A DNA stretch of 23,761 nt from JACROF01 sp964598995 (GTDB lineage: Bacteria > Patescibacteriota > Microgenomatia > Levybacterales > UBA12049), in the NCBI GenBank assembly GCA_964598995.1, contig CAZRDR010000046.1, forward strand, positions 1 to 23,761, read 5' to 3'. The notes beneath the pieces are model-generated. The model worked only from the letters and a program-made list of their open reading frames with translations, did not search any database and was not told where the DNA came from. Position 1 is the stretch's first letter, and every line of letters begins with the position of its first letter. Of the stretch, positions 1 through 5,859 are shown piece after piece. The translations under genes and the position numbers were made by a program.

Positions 1-942
1 CAACTTTCAAAGCAACAGCCCAGATTCGGTATGACATTTGGAGAGCTAAAAGGGGTTATCGGGAATAGATCTGCAGATTCAGTTGGTGGACCGAATTGGG
101 ATAACTCCATATATAAAGACCTCGTACTATTTCCTGAACAACCTCGTCCTTTGTTACCAGAAATAGCTATTGATTATCTCTTCAAAAAAAATGTGTTTAG
201 GGCTGGACTTAGATTCGTATGTCAAAATTGTAATAAAGAAGATTGGTATCACTTAACAGAGTTTGATGTAAATTTCACTTGCAGGTATTGCTTTAAAAAT
301 CAACATATCGGTGCTCTGGAAGGTGTTAACAAGAAAGAATGGCATTATAAATCTGATGGACTTTTTATGATTCCTGACGCAGGGAATGGGAGTTTGAGTG
401 TTATTCTAGCTCTCTGGAGGCTAGATCACTTAGTCCATAGTAATAGTTTCAAGTATTTAACGTCTCAAAATGTAAAGGGTATAAAGGAGGGTGAAGTAGA
501 CTTTATTGTATCGTTTACAAATCATTTTCAAGTTGGTGATATTCTTGTTCTTGGGGAAGCACGAAACTTTGTTGACTTTTCTAGTAAAGAAGTAACTAAG
601 TTAATGACTATTGGCTCAAAATTTGAAAGAAAACCTTATTTATGTTTTGTAACTCTTAAAGATAAATTTTCAGATGGAGAAATAAAACAATTAAAACGTG
701 TTCTTAAACATGGCTTCGGGTTAATTCCCCTTACTCGTCTGGACTTAGACCCATACGATCTATACGATAGATTTAATAATCTAAGAAATAAGTATGCCGT
801 AACTATCAACGATTTTTCTAGCAACCTCTGTTCATTAAATTTACATCTAACTGAAGGGGAAGTGTATGATCTTACTCATGAAAAAGAGAAAAAAATACTA
901 GAGAAAATAAGAGCTGCTGAGATAAATAAATCTAATAACTAA
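1..942 (+). CDS. Zinc-ribbon protein with possible PD-(D/E)XK nuclease core, 5' end outside window
   Basis: The frame is open back to base 1, so the ATG at 31 need not be the start and the gene is probably cut by the window edge. Counting from that ATG, two CxxC knuckles (C64/C67 and C84/C87) form a likely zinc ribbon. Downstream, E155-V-D157 followed by a hydrophobic strand and G175-E-A-R178 resembles the D...ExK arrangement of restriction-endonuclease-like folds, with Arg in place of the usual Lys. There is no signal peptide or membrane segment, so it is probably cytoplasmic. The C-terminus is charged and helical. I do not recognise the family. A nuclease role, for example in defence, is inference from a weak motif only. 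It precedes the accessory block on the same strand but is separated from the next gene by that gene's own promoter. Confidence 0.6.
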   Translation, partial: QLSKQQPRFGMTFGELKGVIGNRSADSVGGPNWDNSIYKDLVLFPEQPRPLLPEIAIDYLFKKNVFRAGLRFVCQNCNKEDWYHLTEFDVNFTCRYCFKNQHIGALEGVNKKEWHYKSDGLFMIPDAGNGSLSVILALWRLDHLVHSNSFKYLTSQNVKGIKEGEVDFIVSFTNHFQVGDILVLGEARNFVDFSSKEVTKLMTIGSKFERKPYLCFVTLKDKFSDGEIKQLKRVLKHGFGLIPLTRLDLDPYDLYDRFNNLRNKYAVTINDFSSNLCSLNLHLTEGEVYDLTHEKEKKILEKIRAAEINKSNN

Positions 943-954
943 TTTTTAAATTTA

Positions 955-983
955 TTGCATTAGCTAGAAAAAAGGAATATTAT
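955..983 (+). promoter_or_regulatory. Predicted promoter for the secreted Cys-motif protein
   Basis: TTGCAT (955-960), 17 bases, then TATTAT (978-983). The -10 ends 7 bases before the ATG at 991, so transcription would begin at or next to the start codon. The only purine-rich stretch (AAAAGG, near 970-975) is about 15 bases upstream of the ATG, too far for a normal Shine-Dalgarno site. Confidence 0.45.
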
Positions 984-990
984 TGCAAAT

Positions 991-1521
991 ATGAATAAAC
1001 TCATCTTTAAACTATTTTTTCTCGTCCTATTCTTTGTAATTGTACAACCTGCTTTTGCTACATCAGGATGTTGTAGTGGACATAGTGGAGTAAGTTGTGG
1101 CGCAGGCCCACAATCAAACGGTAATGTCATCTGTAATGATGGTTGGACAGGATCCTCTTGTTCATATTCCAGCATGGTAATGTGTGGTGGATCAACTTCA
1201 AGTAGTGCACCTGTACAACAAGTTGTATCTACACCTACAAACACCCCTGTTCCGATGCGTGTATATCCAACTTCAACCCCAATACCTACAAAAAAATTAC
1301 TTCCTACTTGGACACCAAAGCCAACACGGACTCCTACACCCACTCGTGTCCCAACGAGAGTTATTACTCCGACAAACTCCCCTACTCCAACATTTACACC
1401 CACTCCTTCACCTACCGTTACTCCAGTACATAAAGAGACCATTTCAGCTAATAATCAAAAACCTAACAAGACAGGAATTTGGGGGTTTTTCCTCTCACTA
1501 TTTGGAATAAATAAAAAGTGA
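991..1521 (+). CDS. Secreted Cys-motif, Thr/Pro-rich surface protein
   Basis: The 176-residue protein begins with a clear signal peptide: K-rich start, hydrophobic residues 5-20, likely cleavage after AFA23. A compact cysteine motif follows (C27, C28, C36, C48, C57, C65) with the pattern CCSGHSGV...NGNVICNDGW...C. This resembles a CCSxHGGV-type motif seen in many small bacterial exported proteins of unknown function. Residues about 80-145 are a low-complexity TPTxTP linker typical of cell-wall or surface spacers. The C-terminus has a short hydrophobic stretch (IWGFFLSLFG) and ends in lysines, which may touch or anchor in the membrane. Its stop overlaps the GTG of the next gene by four bases (GTGA, 1518-1521), so the two are translationally coupled. 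The function is unknown; extracellular location is well supported. Confidence 0.8.
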   Translation: MNKLIFKLFFLVLFFVIVQPAFATSGCCSGHSGVSCGAGPQSNGNVICNDGWTGSSCSYSSMVMCGGSTSSSAPVQQVVSTPTNTPVPMRVYPTSTPIPTKKLLPTWTPKPTRTPTPTRVPTRVITPTNSPTPTFTPTPSPTVTPVHKETISANNQKPNKTGIWGFFLSLFGINKK

Positions 1522-2015
1522 AAAACACAGTAAAAGTTATCTTCTGGGTAGTTATTGCGATCGGCGGTATATATGTTTTATCACGTATTGGTGGGCAATC
1601 CTCTAGCTCATCTAACTATAATCCATACACTGACACTGGAGATGAATATTCTAATGATGATACTTTTGACTATGATACTGCAATATCAGACCACTGGGAT
1701 GAGATTATGCCGTACATAAACGGAAGTGACACGATTGAAGCATGTTCAGATTCTAGTGGAAATTGTTACGACCTAGAAGCAGATATATCAGACGGATGTG
1801 TTGAAGAAATACATTTTGATAATGGTGGATATTTAGACTTCAGCTCAGCTTGTTTAGATGAAAATGGAGAAGCAGAAGATAGTGATGACGAAGGGAATGA
1901 CTGGACATTCTCTGTTGACACCGGTTCCTCAATTGTCACAGACGCAGTGGATGAATGGTATTCTAATTATAAAGACTCACGTTATGATGATTCTAATTCA
2001 TTAACGGACTATTAA
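1518..2015 (+). CDS. Membrane-anchored, strongly acidic protein of unknown function
   Basis: The 165-residue product starts at a GTG that overlaps the preceding stop. One N-terminal membrane helix (about residues 5-22) is followed by a Ser-rich linker and a long Asp/Glu-rich domain containing three Cys (ACSDSSGNC and DGC) plus a fourth in SAC. Such a domain would face outside the cell. Its acidity and paired cysteines could suit cation binding or a disulfide-stabilised fold, but no known family is recognised. The coupled start implies it is made together with the Cys-motif surface protein, perhaps as a partner. No terminator is seen directly after it. Confidence is high that it is a gene and low for any role. 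Confidence 0.75.
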   Translation: MKNTVKVIFWVVIAIGGIYVLSRIGGQSSSSSNYNPYTDTGDEYSNDDTFDYDTAISDHWDEIMPYINGSDTIEACSDSSGNCYDLEADISDGCVEEIHFDNGGYLDFSSACLDENGEAEDSDDEGNDWTFSVDTGSSIVTDAVDEWYSNYKDSRYDDSNSLTDY

Positions 2016-2086
2016 TAAGATTGCAAATAAACTTGATTTAGTTGCGAGCTAAAAATACGATAATACTTTATGAGATCAGGAATAAC

Positions 2087-2155
2087 AGAATTCCGCACCG
2101 CAACACTTGGGGTCACTTCGGCAAGCTCAGTGCAAGCACTATTAGAGGAAATTCT
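2087..2155 (+). repeat. REP-like imperfect palindrome upstream of the GIY-YIG gene
   Basis: Outer arms AGAATTCC (2087-2094) and GGAAATTCT (2147-2155) are complementary apart from one extra base. They enclose CACTTCGGCAAGCTCAGTG (2114-2132), whose ends CACT/AGTG pair and which resembles REP-type sequences scattered in many bacterial genomes. The element also contains a GGGGTCAC run (2109-2116) shared with other intergenic elements of this block. It ends just before the GIY-YIG start codon. Confidence 0.55.
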
Positions 2156-2158
2156 CTT

Positions 2159-2455
2159 ATGTGGTTTGTGTACATGCTTCTTTGCAACCAGAAAACCTTT
2201 TATATTGGTATTTCTGATGACCTCAAAAATCGCTTCTTTCAACATACAAGTAAACTAAATATCTCAACAAAAAAGTTTTCTGATCTAGAGTTGGTCTACG
2301 CTGAAAAATATCTAAATAAGTTTGAAGCTGCTAGAAGAGAGACGCAACTTAAGGGCTGGTCTCATGCAAAGAAGCAGATGCTTATTGATGGCAGACTTGG
2401 TATTAATTCTTGTACTGAGTTGGCGAATGATCTCGTCAAGGAATTAGAACTCTGA
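2159..2455 (+). CDS. Small GIY-YIG nuclease (UPF0213/YhbQ-like)
   Basis: The 98-residue product opens directly with the family core: MWFVYMLLC, then TFYIGISDDLKNRFFQH, matching the GIY-YIG order of VYxL...YIG(I/V)xxDLxxRxxxH. A mid-domain LVYAEKY...AARRETQLKGW supplies the usual E-x-x-LK segment (E before TQLKGW is the candidate metal ligand), giving a single-domain nuclease of typical length. A longer frame reading back to a TTG at 2042 passes through the REP-like palindrome, so the ATG at 2159 is preferred; AGAGGA (2144-2149) is a plausible Shine-Dalgarno site 9 bases upstream. The last residues (SCTELAND) are encoded by a second, degenerate, opposite-orientation copy of the same repeat. 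This suggests the gene and the repeats travel together. An intrinsic terminator follows at 2502. Confidence 0.85.
   Translation: MWFVYMLLCNQKTFYIGISDDLKNRFFQHTSKLNISTKKFSDLELVYAEKYLNKFEAARRETQLKGWSHAKKQMLIDGRLGINSCTELANDLVKELEL
2406..2430 (-). repeat. Degenerate inverted copy of the REP-like core within the GIY-YIG 3' end
   Basis: The stretch CTTGTACTGAGTTGGCGAA (from 2409) resembles the reverse complement of the core at 2114-2132 (CACTGAGCTTGCCGAAGTG): ACTGAG and GCGAA/GCCGAA are kept with a few changes and a one-base gap. With the upstream copy it brackets the nuclease as an imperfect inverted pair. Confidence 0.4.
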
Positions 2456-2476
2456 GTTTACTCCGAGCAACGCCGA

Positions 2477-2498
2477 GGTGAATTCCCATGGGGTCACA
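2477..2498 (+). repeat. Intergenic GGTCAC element, copy A
   Basis: This 22-base stretch begins GGTGAATTCCCA and ends GGGGTCACA. It is identical to 3115-3136 except for one base (T versus G at its position 13). GTGA near its start and TCAC near its end can pair to form a small hairpin with a CCC/GGG interior. It sits directly upstream of an intrinsic terminator. Confidence 0.6.
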
Positions 2499-2501
2499 GC
2501 G

Positions 2502-2536
2502 AAATCTCGCAAGCATCCTCTTGGGAGATTTTTTAT
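2502..2536 (+). terminator. Intrinsic terminator after the GIY-YIG gene
   Basis: AAATCTC (2502-2508) pairs with GAGATTT (2525-2531); the inner CAAG/CTTG extends the stem with one G-G mismatch. A T-rich run (TTTTTTATT) follows. Confidence 0.75.
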
Positions 2537-2585
2537 TAGTCATGATAAGAAATTTGAATAGTAAACTAAGCTCTGTAGAACGATA

Positions 2586-2614
2586 TTGACTTATATCACT
2601 CTTTACTGAACAAT
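2586..2614 (+). promoter_or_regulatory. Promoter of the two-helix membrane protein (shared promoter family)
   Basis: TTGACT (2586-2591), 17 bases, AACAAT (2609-2614), then six bases and the GTG at 2621. Transcription is predicted to start on the start codon itself. The same TTGACT...CAATAA...GTG layout recurs at 3154 and 4233, and without a clear gene at 11199. Confidence 0.6.
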
Positions 2615-2620
2615 AAAGTT

Positions 2621-2896
2621 GTGGCTAAGAAAAAGGACAAAACTCTTCTCAAAAGGATTACTGATTATTATTTCTACTCTGCAAGAGGACCAGCAATAGT
2701 TATAGCAATAGTTCTATTGCTAAATATTAAGGATTGCGGTTTGAAACTTTCAAGCTTCTTGGTACCTTGTAGTACACATAATGCATTTCATTCGTACCGT
2801 CATCCAGGTGATTATGCGTTCTTTTTACTCTTGTTAAGTTACGGTCTATTTTTATTCTGGTCTGGTTTTTGGCTCCAAAAAAAGTTAAAGAACTAA
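2621..2896 (+). CDS. Small two-helix membrane protein, unknown
   Basis: The 91-residue product begins at GTG with a basic N-terminus MAKKKDKTLLKR, nearly the same as the start of the gene at 3189 (MAKKKDKSTK). Two hydrophobic segments (about residues 24-34 and 66-85) suggest a hairpin through the membrane. The loop between them has Cys (C39, C50), His and Pro residues (VPCSTHNAFHSYRHPGDY). No family is recognised. It has its own promoter and a strong terminator (2998-3021), so it is a single-gene unit like its neighbours. The similar N-termini and promoters of three successive genes suggest a duplicated 5' module carrying different downstream sequences. Confidence 0.65.
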   Translation: MAKKKDKTLLKRITDYYFYSARGPAIVIAIVLLLNIKDCGLKLSSFLVPCSTHNAFHSYRHPGDYAFFLLLLSYGLFLFWSGFWLQKKLKN

Positions 2897-2985
2897 TATC
2901 TCATCACGCTAATTCCAGCTTAGAATAATTTTGTATATCTTTTATTAGACAATTAAAAAGGGTGTTCGAAAGAAGATCGCGATGG

Positions 2986-3026
2986 GTCACAGAAAATATC
3001 CCGCAACAAGCGGGATTTTTTGTGAC
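2986..3026 (+). terminator. Intrinsic terminator, with outer GTCAC/GTGAC arms
   Basis: ATCCCGC (2998-3004), loop AACAA, GCGGGAT (3010-3016), then TTTTTT. The hairpin can extend outward because GTCACA (2986-2991) pairs with TGTGAC (3021-3026). The outer arm belongs to another copy (B) of the GGTCAC element at 2985-2990. Confidence 0.8.
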
Positions 3027-3114
3027 TCTGAGAAGGAATGTGAATAATTTATTCGCGCCGCTACACGACGGGCAACGACCCTAGTACCTTTGGTGAAGTA
3101 GCTGGTGGCCTTGG

Positions 3115-3136
3115 GGTGAATTCCCAGGGGGTCACA
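3115..3136 (+). repeat. Intergenic GGTCAC element, copy C
   Basis: One mismatch from copy A (2477-2498). Here it lies immediately upstream of a promoter instead of a terminator. From GGTCAC (3130) to TTGACTT (3160) the sequence resembles 4207-4239, so the upstream regions of the genes at 3189 and 4272 are paralogous. The wider gap 2897-3188 holds only this element, the terminator above and the promoter below. Confidence 0.6.
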
Positions 3137-3153
3137 AGCTCAACAGTATTGTC

Positions 3154-3182
3154 TTGACTTCATATCTACTATTCTCAATAAT
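3154..3182 (+). promoter_or_regulatory. Promoter of the FtsX-domain protein (shared promoter family)
   Basis: TTGACT (3154-3159), 17 bases, AATAAT (3177-3182), six bases, then GTG at 3189, giving a predicted leaderless transcript. No Shine-Dalgarno sequence is possible if transcription begins there. Confidence 0.6.
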
Positions 3183-3188
3183 GAGGGT

Positions 3189-4127
3189 GTGGCAAAGAAA
3201 AAAGATAAATCAACAAAGGTTAATTTTATTCTACTAATGCTAGTGCTGATGATCACGATCATCTTGCTCTTTCTTAAGACAACTTCCGATAACAAAATTC
3301 GGCAAGCACGTGAACAATTAACACATAACAATTTCAATGCTGCGCTTAAGTCATATGAACAAGCTGTTAACCTCTGGCCATTTAATAAGAATTCAATTAT
3401 TTTAGATCAAATAAGAGTACAGTCTCAAAATGTATATAAGAATGCTCCACTTGTCACTATTTTCTTCAAAGAAGACGCGAACACAGCACAAGTTACTGAA
3501 TTGCAATATGAGATAAACCGTCTATCCGGAGTTGAGAGTACTAAATATATATCTCAGCATGAAGCATACGAAAAGTATAAGAAGCAGAATAAAGATAAAC
3601 CTGAACTAAATGAATTGGTAACTGAGAATATTCTGCCTTCGTTCATAGAGGTCACTGCCATCAATAAGAGTGATAAAAAACTTCAAGAAGAAATTACTTC
3701 TCTAGCAAAAAGTAAATCGTATGTTGCAGATGTCGCTATCCCTTCGTTATATTTAATGCCTGACATATCTCAACCAGAAGTTAAAAAAATCCCGACTAGT
3801 CCTTTGACTGAGGACGACAAAGCTCAAGCGCGTCTACTAATCGATGCATATTTCAAAAAATTAATGGATAACTCTGCTGACATGAAAAGTAGAATTAGTG
3901 ATTATAAAATTCTAAGTCTTGACGGTGTAAAATCAGCTAACGGTATGGAGATTCAGATAGAGTATGCCATCAAACCTGTTGCTAAAGAGAATATGAATGC
4001 GATGATCTATGGCCTCACCAATGATGGATGGACGAACAGTATTCCAGGCTGTGACTTCGTCATAAAAGAAGCTAATACCTATGAGCCTATCAAAGGTCTC
4101 GCTACTGGGTGCTTTGTCCTTAAGTAA
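3189..4127 (+). CDS. Membrane-anchored TPR-like plus orphan FtsX extracellular domain protein
   Basis: The 312-residue product starts at GTG with MAKKKDK, then one membrane helix (about 12-30). Residues 34-66 read like a TPR unit (NNFNAALKSYEQAVNLWP). Residues about 87-183 follow the FtsX extracellular domain closely: PLVTIFFKEDA, LSGVESTKYIS, HEAYEKYKK, PELNELV, LPSFIEV. In FtsX this domain sits between the first two membrane helices of a four-helix permease and binds cell-wall hydrolases or their activators. Here no permease helices follow. Instead there is an unassigned C-terminal domain (about 205-312) with two Cys. It would be exported and anchored by its N-terminus. A role in binding the partners of FtsX (wall hydrolase regulators or a decoy) is inference. 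It is a monocistronic unit with a promoter shared in kind with its neighbours. Confidence 0.8.
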   Translation: MAKKKDKSTKVNFILLMLVLMITIILLFLKTTSDNKIRQAREQLTHNNFNAALKSYEQAVNLWPFNKNSIILDQIRVQSQNVYKNAPLVTIFFKEDANTAQVTELQYEINRLSGVESTKYISQHEAYEKYKKQNKDKPELNELVTENILPSFIEVTAINKSDKKLQEEITSLAKSKSYVADVAIPSLYLMPDISQPEVKKIPTSPLTEDDKAQARLLIDAYFKKLMDNSADMKSRISDYKILSLDGVKSANGMEIQIEYAIKPVAKENMNAMIYGLTNDGWTNSIPGCDFVIKEANTYEPIKGLATGCFVLK

Positions 4128-4206
4128 CCTTTACCTATTAAAAACTGTCACTATTTATCTCTACTACCTAATCCAAGAGCGTAAAGTTCGATAAAAGATC
4201 GTTATT

Positions 4207-4262
4207 GGTCACAAGTTCAAAGGTATTATCACTTGACTTTTTTTTTGTACTTGCTCAACAAT
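4207..4262 (+). promoter_or_regulatory. GGTCAC element D and promoter of the PsbP-like gene
   Basis: GGTCACAAG (4207-4215) leads into TTGACT (4233-4238) in a stretch closely similar to that before the gene at 3189. AACAAT at 4257-4262 is 18 bases further on. The GTG start at 4272 follows nine bases later. An in-frame TTG at 4233 is the -35 box itself and is not a sensible start. Confidence 0.55.
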
Positions 4263-4271
4263 AAATTTGTT

Positions 4272-5510
4272 GTGAAAAAAAAGACAAGCAAGGTAAAAAA
4301 AAGTTTACTTCCTACCTACCTAAGCCTACTATTACTTCTTGTTATATTGCTTGTTGTAACATTCTTTTATATCAATTCACATACACATCTCAAAACTTTT
4401 ACCGATGAGAGTCTGAAGAGTTTCAGCTTCCAGCATGATCCAACTAAATGGACAATTACGTCAGTAGCTGATGTTGCGGACTGCGGTGGAATGGGATGCT
4501 CACCTGTATATGGCAGATCGATACAATTAGAGTCTATACCGAATCATGCTAAGTTAAAAATTGGTCTTGTCCAAAATTATAATCCTATTACCAACATGGA
4601 AGGCAAACAAAATTGGTGTTTTGAAGCGGGAAGTCTTGAACCGATAAGCCTGGATTCCCTAGACGATACATGGTTCAGGGGCGTGATGCCTGATGAAAGA
4701 AGCTATTATTATCCTAAAAATGCTATCAAAACTGTTAACGGAAAATACTGTGTCTACCCCTCGCTCAATAAGTATGAGCAATCACCTCTACCAATTACCT
4801 ATAATGGAAAACCAGTTGTATATGATATTGAACTAAATTCATCGAATTCAGAAGATATTAAATTAGCTGACAAGATAGTAAATTCAATCAAAGTCGTATC
4901 ATCAAATTCTTCTACTGCTCAAACTACTAAATCTAAAACCCTAATTGAGACCATAACTTATAATAAGTATGATAATGCTACATCTGCATGGAAGGTATAC
5001 ACGAGTCCTGATAACATATATTCATTTAAATATCCTGCAAACCTGGTCTATGCTTACACTGACGTTGACAGGAATGGTCAACTAAGTAATTTCTCCCCTC
5101 ATTTCTTTAATACACAAAGTGACGCTGATAATGCGTTAAAGTGCATTTTAAATAAGCAAGGAATATTTAAAAACGCTTGCCATAGTAGAGGATTATTTGA
5201 TGTTACTGATGTAACGAACTTTCATAAATCAGCAAAACAGTCATTGCAAGACTATCTAAATACAAAGGACCCCACCTTACTAAAAGAGTTATATATTTAC
5301 TCTGACTCTCAAGGAAGAAGATGGATTGTTAGAAAACCAGTTTATGGACTTGGCGGAACATAAACAAATGCTGAAACAGTTGATGCTAAAAAGTATCAAG
5401 TTGAAATCGGTATATGGGATGATTTTATTGATGCAAGTAAACCAGGTGCAGTAGAACAGCAAATTAAGTTCGTTAACTCTCTTTTAGATAATTTCAAATT
5501 CAATTATTAG
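4272..5510 (+). pseudogene. Membrane-anchored tandem PsbP-like protein, interrupted by in-frame TAA at 5361
   Basis: From the GTG at 4272 (MKKKTSKVKK, then a membrane helix about residues 12-33) the frame runs 363 residues to TAA (5361-5363). It then continues without shift for 48 sense codons to TAG (5508-5510). The part after the stop is protein-like, containing KKYQVEIGIWDDFIDA and ending VNSLLDNFKFNY. The first exported domain ends similarly (ADKIVNSIKVV), so the protein appears to be two PsbP-like domains in tandem: FSFQHDPTKW... and WKVYTS...YSFKYPANL.... The stop removes the end of the second domain. CAA to TAA would be a single-base change. It could be a recent nonsense mutation, a read-through site, or a sequence error. 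If the stop is real, a truncated 363-residue product may still be made. The function of such domains in these bacteria is unknown; surface location is likely. Confidence 0.75.
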
Positions 5511-5604
5511 ACCTGAGTTTGCATTATGAGTAGAGTTCTTGGTGATAGTCTATTTTATATACGTTCAAATAATGATGACTTACAAGTATTAAGAAGTCAC
5601 GTAA

Positions 5605-5643
5605 CCATATACTTGGGATAATTTTATTGACATATTACTCTTT
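5605..5643 (+). other. Possible decayed fragment of the PsbP-like 3' end
   Basis: TGGGATAATTTTATTGAC (5614-5631) resembles TGGGATGATTTTATTGATG in the tail of the interrupted gene, giving WDNFID against WDDFID. A stop lies just upstream in frame (5602-5604). The rest of 5511-5643 shows no gene and no convincing terminator. Confidence 0.3.
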
Positions 5644-5859
5644 TTACTCAAGACTAGCTGTATACCCCGTCTCTGAGATCTGCTTAACGATCTGATCGAC
5701 ATTTGTTGTCGATTCATCATATTCTACTTCTGTCTCTTGCTTGGCATAATTTGTGTTTGCCATTTTTACTCCTTTTACATAATCTTCTAAGTCTCCGTCG
5801 ATATTCATCGCACAGCTCGTACAATGCATCCCATCAATTTTTAATTTTATTTTTTTCAT
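5644..5859 (-). CDS. copZ: Copper chaperone, HMA domain (CopZ-like)
   Basis: A 71-residue single HMA domain: MKKIKLKIDGMHCTSCAMN at the N-terminus carries the metal-binding C13-x-x-C16, and VEYDESTTNVDQIVKQISETGYTASL gives the usual C-terminal strand and helix. It would bind Cu(I) in the cytoplasm and hand it to the CopA ATPase encoded upstream. It is the last gene of the operon, and its ATG overlaps the TGA of the preceding gene (ATGA, 5856-5859), so translation is coupled. An alternative is a detached N-terminal metal-binding domain of the ATPase, which amounts to the same job. Confidence 0.88.
   Translation of the reverse strand: MKKIKLKIDGMHCTSCAMNIDGDLEDYVKGVKMANTNYAKQETEVEYDESTTNVDQIVKQISETGYTASLE

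Noticed and set aside
960..1442. Antisense Val/Gly-rich frame opposite the Thr/Pro linker
   Set aside because: It is a low-complexity mirror of the TPT repeats with no start signals; the + strand protein has a signal peptide and a coupled partner.
2042..2258. Longer or alternative starts for the nuclease (TTG 2042) and an overlapping frame from ATG 2070
   Set aside because: Both translate the REP-like palindrome. The GIY-YIG core begins exactly at ATG 2159, which has a Shine-Dalgarno site.
2460..2536. T-box-like riboswitch: GGTGAATT...TGGGG...AGCG followed by a terminator
   Set aside because: Only about 45 bases separate it from the preceding stop, leaving no Stem I or specifier loop. The conserved UGGNACCGCG is not present, and the next gene has its own promoter.
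5361..5363. Stop-codon reassignment explaining the internal TAA
   Set aside because: TAA, TAG and TGA all terminate other intact genes here, and the known CPR recoding concerns TGA, not TAA.
950..5640. Integron-like gene cassette array
   Set aside because: No attC-type core sites (RYYYAAC/GTTRRRY) or integrase were seen, and the genes have individual promoters.
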